A stretch of 64,000 bases of DNA, from assembly GCA_032207245.1 (NCBI GenBank), contig CM063502.1, positions 112,869,199 to 112,933,198 of the forward strand, written 5' to 3'. Shown in pieces: positions 25,343 to 37,056 of the stretch (positions are counted from its first letter, which is position 1; every line of letters begins with the position of its first letter). The notes beneath the pieces were generated by a model. It worked only from the letters and a program-made list of their open reading frames with translations, was not told the origin of the DNA and ran no database searches. This DNA comes from Pardosa pseudoannulata. Lineage: Eukaryota; Arthropoda; Arachnida; Araneae; Lycosidae. Made by a program: the position numbers and the translations under genes.

Positions 25343-25576
25343 ATGAGTGTTACGAATAGCCAACCAAATAACTCACTGAATAACTCATTTTTTATATTTT
25401 TAATTCAGGCCTCAGTAGAATTTCAAAAAGATCAAAGTATTAGTCCGCTATCCTTGACTACAGCAAATGTCTCATTTCACCCCAATCAAGGTAAATATTA
25501 TGTAGTTAAAAGAAATTTTGCAGCATTCGTCTTTTCAAAAGCCACGTCACTTTACATTGCGTTTCCAGCCGAATAA
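25343..25576 (+). CDS. Small open frame of unknown nature
   Basis: A 77-residue frame from an ATG, rich in Ser, Asn and Phe (MSVTNSQPNNSLNNSFFIFL...), ending just before the gypsy-like LTR at 25600. It follows the CpG-bearing segment. I do not recognise it. The LTR insertion could have cut a longer exon here, or the frame may be chance. Confidence 0.2.
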   Translation: MSVTNSQPNNSLNNSFFIFLIQASVEFQKDQSISPLSLTTANVSFHPNQGKYYVVKRNFAAFVFSKATSLYIAFPAE

Positions 25577-25599
25577 CTCCTAGTATGTGTCAAATTACC

Positions 25600-25714
25600 T
25601 GTCATATTTAATATAACTCTTTCTGTTTTGGCAACAGTTAATTATTGTTCTTAGTTTGGCATCAGCATTCTTTTGTTTACCTTGTATGCATGCTATTGTT
25701 TACAATTGACATGT
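25600..25714 (+). repeat. 5' LTR, first part
   Basis: Aligns with 38777-38892 from TGTCATATTT on ('gtttggcatcagca' against 'gtttggaaacagca', then 'ttgtatgcatgc'). It is interrupted by the I-like LINE. The last 16 bases (25699-25714) are the left target copy of that LINE. The LTR resumes at 31049. Confidence 0.85.
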
Positions 25715-25900
25715 TTTTGTAGAAGAGCACGTGGCGGCTTATCTCTCTCGTGCTTTCCTGGTGTTTTCACGGCTTTTGGATATCTTTTTTTAGCTTGTTT
25801 CTTCTCTGTTTACCTTGGTTTTTGCTTTCTGCTGTGCTTTCTTCTTACTTTTCTCCCTTCTACCTGCGTTTATGAGGTAAGTGGGTTTATTTTTTTCGGT

Positions 25901-27063
25901 ATGGAGGTGTCGTCGCCGTCGACACCTTCTGGTCGGCGAATTTCCAGCCGCTTAATTTTTTGAATGACGCTTTCGCTCAGGGAGTGGGGCCTCTTACTAT
26001 CTTCCTTGAAAACCCTGAAGGGAATATCCCCAATTTTCACCCCAAAAAATTAAAGGATGAACTTATACGCCTCGTGGGCCCCAACATAAAGCTCAACTTT
26101 TTAAAAGCTACAAGAAACGGGAAAATTGTTTGCGTGACTGACGACAACACCACTGCCATCCAGCTACTATATATAAAAAATTTACTTTCGGTACCAATCC
26201 TACCCCGCTTAATCCCAGACACTCTCACTACCAAATTTCTTCTATATGACGTTCCACAAAATGTAACTTGTAGCGAGGTGGCCAAGGAACTTATGGCAAC
26301 CGGCGTACCAGTTTCTGAAGTGCGTCGATTCCAAAAGCTGACTGAGGGCAAACGTGTACCATTAAAAACTATCCTAGTGACAAAAATCGGGCAAAACCTT
26401 CCCGATAAAATTATTTTGTGGTTCGAAGAAATAAGAATAAGACCATTTATAGACAGACCTCGCCAATGCAATAACTGCTATCAATTCTCGCACTCAACTA
26501 GGGCATGTAAAAATGCCGTCCTGTGCATTAAGTGCGGAGAAGGTCATTCGGCTCAACAGTGCCAGTCTGATTATGTGAAATGTAGTAACTGTGGCGAAAG
26601 TCATGAAGCTAATAACAAGAATTGTAACGCTTATATCCGAGAAGCAGAAATAAATAAATTCAAATGTTTGAATCACTTAACAATTACTGAAGCTAGGAGG
26701 CGTTACGCACAAAATAATAAAATTACAAAAACAGTATCCTACGCAGAGGCGGTGGCTCCCAAGCCAAGGGAAAAGGACAACTATTTGCAAGAAGTTACTA
26801 CGAATATAGAAAAAATACTGGAAAAGTTTGAGGTAACACTCCAAAGTTTTTTAAACACTCAAGTTGAAGCGTTCAATAAAGTCATTGAAATAATGACATC
26901 ATCATTCACTAATATATTACAAAAGATTTTCCCTACGGCACCACAGAGTGCTACTCAAAAAAGAGAAAAAAGAAAGAAAAGAATGTTACGAGATGTTTTG
27001 CCTTCTTCCCCCTTATTCCCCTCTGATGGGGATTTTGGGTTGATGGAATACTCTGGATCTTAG
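25901..27063 (+). pseudogene. LINE ORF1: gag-like RNA-binding protein with one frameshift
   Basis: The ATG at 25901 opens MEVSSPSTPSGRRISSRLIF and hits a stop at 25961, right after a T6 run. The adjacent frame then continues without break from NDAFAQGV (25963) to 27063, so a one-base slip in the T run is the likely lesion. The protein has an RRM-like middle and then three zinc knuckles: CX2CX4HX4C at about residue 190, CX2CX3HX4C, and CX2CX3HX6C. A Lys-rich helical C-terminus (REKRKKRML) follows. Such ORF1 proteins coat the element RNA and act as chaperones. It lies 113 bases upstream of ORF2. Confidence 0.88.
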
Positions 27064-27176
27064 TTCCCAAGGTAGCCCTTTCCCTACCGTGTCCCCTTTC
27101 CCCCCTTTTGAGTGTGCCAGCCCAGACGGGCCCTTCTTTTAGGGAGTGGGTCTTTTTGTTTTTGTTTTTGTTTTTG

Positions 27177-30100
27177 ATGGCGGGTTTTTCTGTTGTGTCG
27201 TGGAACGTTCGTGGTCTTCGGGCCAGGGCCGCTTGGCTTAAATGCCCTGTTTTTTCTTCTGTTCCTGTTCTGCTTGCTCAGGAAACTTTTCTTACAACGG
27301 ATCTTCATTTTTCCTTTGACCAAAAGGTTCTGTATCGTAAGGATCGTCTGGGGGGAGGTGGAGGTGGCGTCCTCACCGCCTTTCAGCGCTGTTTTACCTC
27401 GATATCTCTCTCTGCCCATTCAGCATTCTACTAATGAACACGTCGCTGTCAAAGTTTGGATTAATAATACTCCGCTTACTATTATTAATATCTATAGCCC
27501 AAGGTGCAGCTTTGATCTGGGTTACTTCAGTTCTCTGCTTGATAATATTGAACCTCCATTTATTATTATGGGTGACCTTAATTTAAACCTCCTTAAACGG
27601 GGTAGCTACGGCCTGGCTCCGGTAAATCAGTTTCTTGATTGGGTCTCTAGGAATGATCTTTGCATTGTAAATATGGACATTCATACCCGTTTCATGACTA
27701 GCAACTTACCCTCTGTTCTCGATCTTGCGATCGTCTCTCCTGATTTGTTCCCATTAATCCAATTTTATGTTCACCCTGACAATTTTGACTCTGATCATTG
27801 TCCGATCTTCCTGCAACTTCATGGTCCGTACGCTCAACGGATTTCTGGTGCATTTCGTCTTTGGACTAACTGTTCCAGGGCTGGCGGTGACTTGAACGAG
27901 TGCATGAAACAGCATAATCTGACCTCATACTCCGATCTCATATTTCCGTCGAAACAGGCTATTTTGGACAATAGACATTATCAAAGGATCTCTGGAACTT
28001 CTTACCCGCAGTGGTGGAACTCTATGTGCTCTTGGCTCTTAGGGCAGAAAAGAAAGTTCTTTCGGTTAGCTAAGCATCTCTTTTCACGTGATCACTGGAT
28101 AAAGTACAAAAAGATTTCTAGTATCCTTCGGCGTCACATAAAGAGCAGCATTCGTAACTACTGGAATAATCTCTGTAATCGGCAAAACAGCATTCAAATT
28201 ATTTATCGAACTCTTAAAAAGCAGACAAATAGACAAGCTCATGGTGGGACTCTCCTGTATAGTGGTATCAGTATTACCTGCCCCCGCCACCAAGCTGCTT
28301 TATTTGGACAGAATTTCTACCCGACGGCAAACCATCCACCCCTTCCTTACGCCTTAACTAATGCGGCTGTTGAGTTTGACGACGATATCGATACCCTTGA
28401 GCTTCAGAGAGCGATCAAAACTGCGAAATGTACTGCTCCGGGGGAAGACGGTATCTCCATTAAGCTGATTAAACACATTGATGATGACAATCTGTGCAAA
28501 ATTGTTCGCCTGTTTAATGATTTCCTTGGACAAGACTACGTACCGCCTCAGTGGTGCTCTGCCATTATTCTCCCTATTCTGAAGCCTAAGAAACCCAGTA
28601 TACTGATTAGTTCTTACAGGCGTATTGCCCTTACTTCGGTTTGGTGTAAAATCTTCGAACGCATTATACTCCACCGTCTCACTCTCTGGGCTACTAACAA
28701 CAACGTTTTTCCTCCTGGTCTCGGGGGCTTTCTTTCTAATAGGGATTGTCAAACTGTTTTGGCCAAGCTGTATCTTGACATCATGGACGCTCGTCTGAAT
28801 AAGAAATACGTCTTTCTTGCAAACTTAGACATTGAAAAAGCTTACGATTCCATTTGGATTGATGGACTGATCTACAAATTAGCCTCTATTGGTATTGGAG
28901 GGAATACACTATTATGGATTACAAATTGGTTATATGATAGGGAGATAAAAGTGAATTGGCGTAGTCATATCTCTCCCCCACACAAAGTCAAAACTGGTAT
29001 CCCCCAGGGCAGCGTGCTGTCACCGTTCCTTTTTTCTGTTTACATGCATGATATCTTCGATACGACCCCAGCCCGGGTTACTATCTTAACGTATGCTGAC
29101 GACATACTTGTGTATGCTATTGATGATGACCCCAATACAACGTGCAAGGACCTACAAACCGCTCTTGATAACATCGTAATGTAGTGTGACTATTGGAGGC
29201 TTTGCATCTCACCTATGAAAAGCGTTGCCATTAATTTTTCTAGGGGCAGATTTCCTTGTCCCGAGTGTCGTATTGCCGGCTACACTATCCCATGGAGTAA
29301 GTGCATCAAGGTTTTGGGCTGCTTTCAGACCTTTAATATGTCTCTGGCTTCTCAGATACATCATCTGCGGGAAAAAAACCCACCGTCGATTAAATATGCT
29401 AAAAGGATTGGTTTACAAAACTCGTGGTGCTACAAGTCGGACCCTTCTCCCCGTCGTTAATGCTGTTATACGTAGCGTTTTCGACTACTGTAGCTTCATG
29501 TATACAGAGACTTCGAAGAAAAATGTAAACACTATGGAAACTCTCTATTCTATTGGTCTCCGTCTAGCCACTGGTCTTCCCCGGTGGACGCCGATACCTG
29601 TGCTACGGGCCGAAGTCCACCAAAATAGCATAATGTGTCGTATCCGTCATCTCACTAAATGCTTTTTCATCAAACAACTGGCGCTAAGTACAAAATCTCT
29701 ATTATATGATAACCTCCATAAGAGTACCTTGGGTAATGTAACCAATAACCCAAAAGTTCTGCAAGACATGAACGAGAATCTGGAAGAGTATCACCTGAGG
29801 TCAACCAACTTTTTGGACCCAGGCAGAAACCTTTGTTGTTTTCAAGTGGAGATAATTACCGAGGGCCTTGCTTTTCAAAATAAAAATATATCAAACGAAA
29901 CCGTCGTGGCCTTATGGACGGAGTTCATCAATAATTTTCAACCTAAATCCATTCTAATTGCTACTGACGCCTCCAAGGATGAGGATAAAGTGGCCATTGC
30001 GGCCTACAATCATTCACTTAACTCTGGAAGAGCCATGCTGACCCACCAGATAAACTCGATCTTTACCGCGGAGGCCCTTGCCATCATTCTAGCTCTCGAC

Positions 30101-30898
30101 ACTTTTTGCCAGCAGAATGACCATTTCTTAATTATATCTGACAGTCGTTCCGTCCTCTTGGCTCTTCAATCTGCCCACCCAAAATCATCTGCGGTCATCC
30201 TTCTGCTGCAAAGTAAAATTAGTCATGTAATTGGAAAAATCAAATCTATTAGACTGGTCTGGACCCCTGGGCATAGAGGAATTCATCCAAATGAGAAAGC
30301 TGATGAGTTGTGCAAACAAGGCCCTTATAGTACTCAACACCTTAATGTGGTGAGCTCTGAAGACTCTATCAGGAGGATTAAAAATGATATGTACACAGCG
30401 AGTGAACATGAGTGGGACAGAAGCATCTACCGCCAGAGATATGGTGCGATTGATCTCCTTAATCGTAAATGGATTTTCCACCGTCAGATTGATGTCTTGG
30501 TGGCTCGGTGGCGTACTAAAACAATTCAATGCAATTACATATGGCACAAGCTGAATATGGCTCGTTCCCCCTTGTGCGATCATTGCTCGGAAAACGACAC
30601 TCCAGATCATATTTTACTTTACTATGTCAAGTTCCAGGCGCAGCGTCGTATCTTATTTAACTCACTCAACATATGCGGTAATCCTTCGTATGACTGTGTG
30701 ATCAATTCAGCCACAAGCTCGTGGCGTGGGCTGGTTGCCCTGGTATGTTTTTTACGTTTCGCTCCCTCGGGTGGGGGTAGTTTGTCTAGCGTTTCACTTT
30801 TGTCCCCGTTTTGGTATGTTTCCCTGACGGATCTTTCTTTCTTTCATGTTATCTTCGTTGAATACTTCCCGTGTGGAATTTGTCGCCGTTTGGCTTAA
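27177..30898 (+). pseudogene. LINE ORF2: endonuclease, reverse transcriptase, RNase H
   Basis: The ATG at 27177 starts MAGFSVVSWNVRG, the APE endonuclease N-terminus, with QETFL, GDLNLN and SDHCPI catalytic-site motifs. The RT core shows NLDIEKAYDS, GIPQGSVLSPFLF and TYADDILVY, with the catalytic aspartates intact. RNase H has TDAS, TAEALA, SDSRS and TPGHRGI. A C-terminal CX2C...H knuckle (CDHCSENDTPDH) follows. Lesions seen: a frameshift near 27420-27430, an in-frame TAG at 29182-29184 just after the YADD region, and a frameshift near an A7 run at about 29371. Family proteins nick target DNA and copy the RNA in place. Length fits an intact I-type ORF2 (about 1240 codons). Confidence 0.92.
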
Positions 30899-31048
30899 TA
30901 TCTGTTATCTACGTCTGTTTTCTCTCGCTAGTGTATAGCGTTTTTCTTTTTATGCTTCTTCCTCTATGGTTATGTCTGTAGCGATAAAGCCGGCCACGTG
31001 GCTGTAGCATATATCTCACAAATACTCTAATAATAATAATAATAATAA
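30899..31048 (+). other. LINE 3' untranslated region and (TAA)n tail
   Basis: About 130 bases of untranslated sequence end in seven TAA/TAAT units at 31028-31048. Short-repeat tails of this type, rather than poly-A, are characteristic of I-factor-like LINEs. Confidence 0.85.
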
Positions 31049-31135
31049 TTTACAATTGACATGTGCAATTCTAACTGATTACAGCCTTGTAAAGGATTCT
31101 TGAAATGATCTTCAATCTATTCTATTACGACATAT
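31049..31135 (+). repeat. 5' LTR, second part, with right LINE target copy
   Basis: Begins with the second copy of TTTACAATTGACATGT and continues through 'gcaattctaactgatta' and 'cttgaaatg' to 'ctattctattac', aligned with 38893-38954. The exact LTR end is uncertain because the copies diverge after TTAC. Confidence 0.75.
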
Positions 31136-31379
31136 CAGTTATTTTCTGCACGATCTTTATCGTTTAAGCGGCATGGAACAGATACTGAAACCTGACAGAT
31201 TCGACGAGGAGCTCACATGTACGAGTACGGAATCGAAATGGAAGCATTGAAAAGGAACTGTCAGTCGTCTCTGTCAATGTGTGTCGATATATCAGTAACT
31301 CAAAAAGCTATTCTGACGCCACATAGGTACTAGATTCGTTAATTTAAGGCGGTTACAGCAGATCAGTAAAAGATAAATA

Positions 31380-33046
31380 TATACGGGATGCTTTCTTCAG
31401 AGGCCTTTAGAGCTTTTGTATACAGGAACATCTGTTGGAAAATGTCACCATCACGCTGGAAAAGGCATTCGACCAGACTAGGTCACTTGAATTTGCAGAA
31501 CTGTACTCTGCATCGTATTTAAGCACTGCAAAATCAACCCCAGTTGTTGCATTAGAGCACACTGATTCTAACACAAATGAAACTCCTTCAATTGCAGCGG
31601 CCTCCATACACTCTGGTAAATGTTTTTTCTATGGAAACGAATGCTACCCGAGTAATTCTTGAACACCCACGGAAGTTATCGGTAGGATGGCAGGGCTTTA
31701 CTAACGAGCATGTAAATCAAAATCTACCTCCCTCTTCAATTGCAACAGCAACTACACTGGTATTGGCTTCTACTCCAGCTTACCATTATGCCTCCAAAAT
31801 TTCATTACCAAAGTACTAGTGAATAGAGGGGAACTGATTGACTTAATTTATACAGGTAGCTCTTATTTATGATTGTTACTTTTAAAGATTTTTGGGAACT
31901 CATACTGTGAAAAAATAACTGACCAGTATTTCTTCCTTGAGTTCAGATGGTACTGGCTTTGGTACTCTAATTCTAAAAATGCACTCCTACACATATCTTA
32001 TTATTAAAGTGCTGATTATGAAAATTTTCTGTTCAAACTTTTTGATTAGACACAACCTCATAAAGTTATTCCCTGTAGAAATACAATTTAATGGTCTCAA
32101 ATCACCTTTTAGAATTTGTTCTTTATCAAAAGAACAAATTTTAAGAGCACCAACTACCAAAGACATTCCAGTGTCTCTATTTACCAATTTAACACTAGAT
32201 TGCAAACCAGCCATCACCAAATCAAGACATCAGACAAAAATAGACAAACAATCCATAGCTGCTGAAGGGGAGAAATTTCTTGTGAAAGGAGTGATAGAGG
32301 CCAGTAACTGCGAGACTTTCTAGGTTAAACAGTTTATTAAGTTAATAAAAAGTTAAGTTACAGTAAACGGTAATGTGACACATGCTGAGAACACATCTCT
32401 GACTGACTAACAGATACAATCTGTTGCCAACATCTATAACAGATATTACCTATTGCCAATACATGCAATATAAGTTTTAACAACAGAATTCAGAAGTCAA
32501 TAGTAACTCATCTCAGTGATCTCAAGCTTTTCTGATAAACAGAGAAAATCACAGGGCCAGAATGGTTGTAGACTATTCATATCTGTTGCTTGCCCTCTCC
32601 CCCAAATTGAAGAGCTAATTCAGAAGGAGTCTCAGTGCAAGGTTTTTATCACCATTGACCTCAAGAGTGTTTGCCACCAGGTATCTATCTTAGAGTCTAA
32701 TAAGCAGTACACTGCTTTTGAAGCTGTATGAAAACTGTTTTAATTTAAACGATTCCCTTTTGGGGTCATTAATGGAGTTTTTGCTTTCCAGAGGAGCATT
32801 GATAAAATAATTGAGGAAAAATTTGAAGGCACTTTTCCATACTTGAATGATGTTATTGAATATGATCAGGACCATGAAGAACATGGTAGAAATTCAGAGA
32901 TTCTTGATAACTGTCAGAAGTATAATCTGACACTCGACTCTGATAAATGTTCATACTCAGCAAAATCAGTGAAAATCTAAGGATATCTGATTGAAGGTAA
33001 AGTGGTTAAACCTGATCCTGATAGGCTGGCATCACTGATGAACTTA
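31380..33046 (+). pseudogene. Gypsy-like gag, protease and reverse transcriptase, decayed
   Basis: A gag C-terminus at 31435-31662 ends near a damaged zinc knuckle (KCFFYGNECYP). A protease-like phrase, LIDLIYTGSS, is near 31833-31862 (the usual catalytic Asp is Tyr here). RT begins near 32545 (RMVVDYS), includes CPLPQIEELI, VFITIDLKS and QYTAFEA, then FPFGVINGVF. The YxDD box reads YLND at about 32842. It continues to the 'GYLIEGKVVKPDPDRL' region and stops at the 33053 insertion. About 200 bases between roughly 32325 and 32535 do not fit the RT and may be a further small insertion. Multiple stops. Confidence 0.8.
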
Positions 33047-33591
33047 CCTATTCAGGGATGTTGCGGCTGCTCCAATTTCCGATATCTGCGCCCAGCTGCT
33101 CCAAAACCGGTATTTTAACAGAAATTGCGCCGAAACTGCGCCATTTTACAAATTTTTGCAGTTTTTGCACGTTTAGTAATTACGTTAGTTCTACGAATCT
33201 AAGACGAATTTTACCCGCCGAACGTCAGTGAATACTAGACTTTAGAGTGAATATGTCATATTTATTTTTCCTACTTTGTCAGGTAAAAGTACATGAAATA
33301 AGAAGAAAGAATTTCATTCTTCAGACATGCTGCTACTCTCTTTCGTACTACAGTCTCAAGATAAAAAAAAAAAATTATAAATTAAAAATTAAAAATTAAA
33401 ATTGTGCCCAACGAAAAGATATACGTTTATAGCATGTACAGTGATAGAAATTTTCCGCTTTTTGGTGGAGTTCTATTTCTTGATTTCTGCACCCGATTTC
33501 TGTTCCTCCGTCAGTTTCTGCTCTTTTTTTTTTGGAAATTTTAGTGCGCCAATGGGAATTTCCAATTCTTTTAGAAAATTCTTTCTTTCTT

Positions 33592-33638
<47 letters not shown>

Positions 33639-34284
33639 CTTTACCATTTCTAAATTTTTCGAAATGGGAAAGAAATTTGCGTATTGGTGAGACTATCATC
33701 ACTTGATATGAGATTTTCATCCTCTGGGGTACCAATACTCTTCCGAAACGTAATGTTTGCAGTCTATTAAAAATAGTAATCAGATCGGGAAAATATGGAA
33801 ATTCAACAACTAGAATATTCAGATTTATTTATTTTTCTCATTTATTTTATTTTATTTTTTGTAAAGCCAATTTATAATTTTCCGCGCGCTTTACCACCGG
33901 GAAAAAATTGGTTTGAAACGAGCCTGCACAAACATGTCACAACAAGAATTTCCTGCACTGGTCGAAGGCGGATCTTAATATAACTTTTCCATACAAACGT
34001 GTCACAAAAATATCTTGACGCAGACCCCACCCAGCCTCTCGCGGTTGAACTTGAAGTTCCGTATTTGTGAATCGTCGAGGTTTTCATCATTTCCGTGCGT
34101 CTCTCTCTTTTATTTATTTCCATTGTTTATCAGGATTCTTCAATTAAGGACGAAATAACGATTTCGCGATGTAGATAAATTGCCGTTCCCTGATATACCG
34201 ATCTCTTAATGTCGCAAAATCAGACAGATGATGTTCAAATATCAGTTAGTTAGAGTGCTACGGTCTACTGTTCCACTATACAAG

Positions 34285-34412
34285 GGCTAATGAGACCGTG
34301 GCCTTCTGCTTAAAACCGATTCGAATGACTACGAATATCCATTCCACTAGTGGGATTCGAACCCGCGAATTCCATTACCGAATAGCAACGCTTTATCCAT
34401 TCAGCTATCGTT
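34285..34412 (-). repeat. tRNA-derived SINE, best-preserved copy
   Basis: On the minus strand the head reads TAGCTGAATGGA (34407-34396, A-box-like). About 33 bases later comes GGTTCGAATCC (34363-34353), a perfect polymerase III B box. The body continues to GAATCGGTTTTAAGCAGAAG. The 3' side does not pair with the head as an acceptor stem, so this is a SINE head, not a tRNA gene. Relatives lie at 10436, 23907 and, as fragments, near 16790 and 19640. Confidence 0.82.
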
Positions 34413-34836
34413 TAGTGTTTATATAAAAGGACGTTTTATTGCGCATGCGCTATGTGACTAGAAGTTGTAAAATCGGAAAGATTATGTTTATATGTCGGAA
34501 CGTGACTTTTAGGAACACTATACCTCGTATACTCTAATACTGTCATGAGATTGGAAAGACGATTTCACATCAGAGTTCGCCGATCGGTTTAGCTATATAG
34601 GAGTTCGTTCACATCTTGATCTGAACTCAAAGTTTGGAAATCAGTGTCGCGGTGGAGTACTCTTTATCGATATTTCACGATATATCGATACATCGCCCCG
34701 TCTTAATGCATACTGTAGTGTAATGCAAATCTAGTATAGGATCTCGTAAAGGATATAAAAGGATGCTGACTAATTAAAAAAATACAGCGAAATTAAAATA
34801 AATAATTAAAATAATAATAATTTTTAATAACTTTAA

Positions 34837-35771
34837 GGTATCCGTCTACGTTGAAAACATCATTTTTTGCCAAAAATCACAATTTTATTTTTCTCTATTG
34901 TAAAATTACAACTTTTAGTCTTCTAAATCTGTTTTTGTTTTGTCTCTGTGGCATTTTAAAGAAACGTTACAGCTGTTTAAACATCAGTGACAGCTGTCAA
35001 AACAAAAGGAAGTAGCGACTTCGGAACCGGAAGTTGTGAATTTAAAGCCTTTTACAGAGCATTTTTTGGACAAAACTTTTTAAATTTTCATGAAGATTAG
35101 TTTAAACATTTTTCTAGTATTTTTAATAATTAGCAACTTGGCAATTAAAAGGTTTTGAAACAAGAAATTGTGGGGAATTTTAAACATATATTTTAATTTT
35201 TTAATAGTTGAACATGTTGCTTTCATAAACTTCAAAGGCGTTTTTCTCAGAATGGTATTTTTAATAAAATGTTGAAACTTGAAATGTGATTTCTCAAAAT
35301 GTTCTTAAAATATTTTGTTGAAAATTATTATGAACGCTTTTGATAGCATTTACTAGTGAATGACCTAAAAGCTTTAAATTTGGATAATTTTTAATGATGT
35401 TACACTCATAGTTAGATATTATGGTAATGAAAATTTGTTAAAAATTTAATATGTTTGATTTTGAAGAACCAAAATTTTTTGCCAAATGTAAATTAAGCAA
35501 AGATTTTAGGTGATTCACTAGTCCAGTGTATAAGAAATGTTTTGCATCAAAAAATATTGAAATAATTTAATTTATTAAAAAATTTGACCTTTTGAAAAAA
35601 AACGATTTTTTTATTAAATTTTGTTTATTAGAAATTTTATAAAAACTTCTCTAGGAATAATTTTTTAATTGCAATTCTCTATGATAATATAGAAAATAAA
35701 TCTAAAAATGTAGAAACATGAACTAGTTTCTATGTGTAAAGAAAAAAGTTCTCCGAATGTAGACGGATACC
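34837..35771. mobile_element. TTAA-flanked 935-bp inverted-repeat element
   Basis: The ends are GGTATCCGTCTACGTT and, on the other strand, GGTATCCGTCTACATT (15 of 16 match). TTAA sits immediately outside both (34833-34836 and 35772-35775). TTAA insertion is used by piggyBac and Kolobok elements. The GG start, rather than CCC, argues against piggyBac. The interior is AT-rich with no coding capacity. It is nested inside the 33053-37050 element. Confidence 0.85.
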
Positions 35772-36845
35772 TTAAATATTTGAATAGCTAATTATTTAAA
35801 GTAACAGATGTAATTGGATGCCTAAAATTATTCATATCAGCATTGAAAGCTTCATTTTGTCTCATTTTTCAGTTTTTAATTATATATATTTAGTTAATTT
35901 AAAGTAAAGTTGTTTAAATGCAATTATTTCACAAAAATAATTTAGAAATGAGGGAATATTGGAGTGTATTTTTTGTGACCACCCTGGGTAACCTATTCTT
36001 GAAAGAGCATTAGGGGGAGAAGTCTTATGTATCACTTTGCTAAAGGTGTTCATGTAAAATATTTTATTTTATTTATAAGTAAAATTAATTTTTTTTTACT
36101 TTGAATTGTGGCTTTTAGGCTCATTAATTGTTTTGCAATAAATGGAGAGACAAAACTCATCAAAATAACTTTTAAAGGCTGGAGCAGCAATGCACAAAAC
36201 TTCATCTATTTTTTGCTGTTCATTTTATCTTCTTTTTATACCTCTTAATCTTTAAAGGGCATTTGTATCTTCATCTGTAAGTACTATCTTTTGTCATGCA
36301 GTAGTGATGTTCATCTGCATCTTCCCTTGTGAATTATTCTCCTCTGTGAACTAATCCATGTTCAGAACTTGGCCAACACATTGAAAGATAAAATTATCTT
36401 TACCACTAAGTACATTCTTTCTGATCTTGACCAAAAAAACACTTGATATATCTTTTACATTACATTGAAGAGGAAAAGATGGCTTTCCTGTCCTATCTGG
36501 TCCTTTTTTTAGTGCTATTTCATGTGATTTTGTGAATGAAAAGTAAATATCCTACTAATATTGCTTGTAATCATGTGTCGCAACTTTTTAAGCATCATTC
36601 TCTAAAGAATGCTTTCTTGTTAATAAATTTGTACTGGAGCTGTAATAATGAAGCTTACTAGCAATTCTCCAGCTTTGGTTTTTACTGCTAATACTTTGTT
36701 ATAATCTTTTATATGATTATACTAATCAATTACAAACATATATATGTTTATTGCATACACAAAACCAATAAACCATATCAGCAATTATTGAATTTTTGGC
36801 CGTTCCGAATGCTATTAACCAATCATTTTAAATTATTTGGCAGAC

Positions 36846-37036
36846 TCCTCAAAAACATAAGTTTATTTTTAAATTGTTACTTTAACTCCTACAAAAACAC
36901 TATATCTTGCTCCAAATCAAGATTTTGACTGCTACAAAAATGCTTTCTCTTGCTCCAAATTTAAAGTTTGGCTGCTACAAAAATGCTTTTTCCTGCTACA
37001 AATTTAAAGTTTTGCTGCTACAAAATGCTTGAAGGG
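36846..37036 (+). repeat. 43-bp subterminal tandem repeats
   Basis: Units start at 36887, 36930, 36973 and 37016 (exact 43-base spacing), with a more decayed unit at 36846. Each begins TGCTACAAAAATGCTTT or a variant and contains TTGCTCCAAATTTAAAG or a variant. The last unit runs into the right inverted repeat. Subterminal arrays often bind transposase; the related word GCTGCTCCAA occurs just inside the left end (33064 and 33090). Confidence 0.85.
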
Positions 37037-37056
37037 GCGCAACATCCCTGCCTATT

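Larger units (their letters stand above)
25715..31048 (+). mobile_element. I-like non-LTR retrotransposon, near full length
   Basis: A 5.3-kb LINE with ORF1, ORF2 and a (TAA)n tail (31028-31048). It is flanked by 16-bp target duplications TTTACAATTGACATGT at 25699-25714 and 31049-31064. Gag with three CCHC knuckles, then APE endonuclease, RT and RNase H in ORF2, and a (TAA)n end, point to the I clade of the Jockey/I superfamily. The 5' leader is about 186 bp. GC content is clearly higher than the surroundings. Four visible lesions make it inactive, yet all domains are readable, so it is relatively young. Confidence 0.92.
33053..37050. mobile_element. 3998-bp terminal-inverted-repeat element with 6-bp target duplication, class unknown
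   Basis: Starts CAGGGATGTTGCG and ends with the exact inverse (13 bp). CCTATT is duplicated at 33047-33052 and 37051-37056. Removing the insert plus one CCTATT rejoins the gypsy frame (..LPISKD..), which proves the boundaries. Internally there is no recognisable transposase, only low-complexity runs (poly-T 33594-33632), a SINE (34285-34412) and a TTAA element (34837-35771). The right end has 43-bp subterminal repeats. A CAGGG start recalls hAT, but hAT makes 8-bp duplications; the exact 6 bp is atypical. It is probably a non-autonomous member of an autonomous family elsewhere in the genome. Confidence 0.88.

Noticed and set aside
25673..25963. Separate membrane-like protein before LINE ORF1
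   Set aside because: It is the LINE 5' leader read through; only its last 20 codons, from the ATG at 25901, belong to ORF1.
34353..34407. Functional tRNA gene
   Set aside because: A and B boxes are good, but the 3' flank does not pair with the head as an acceptor stem and the same unit recurs with a constant tail, which marks a SINE.
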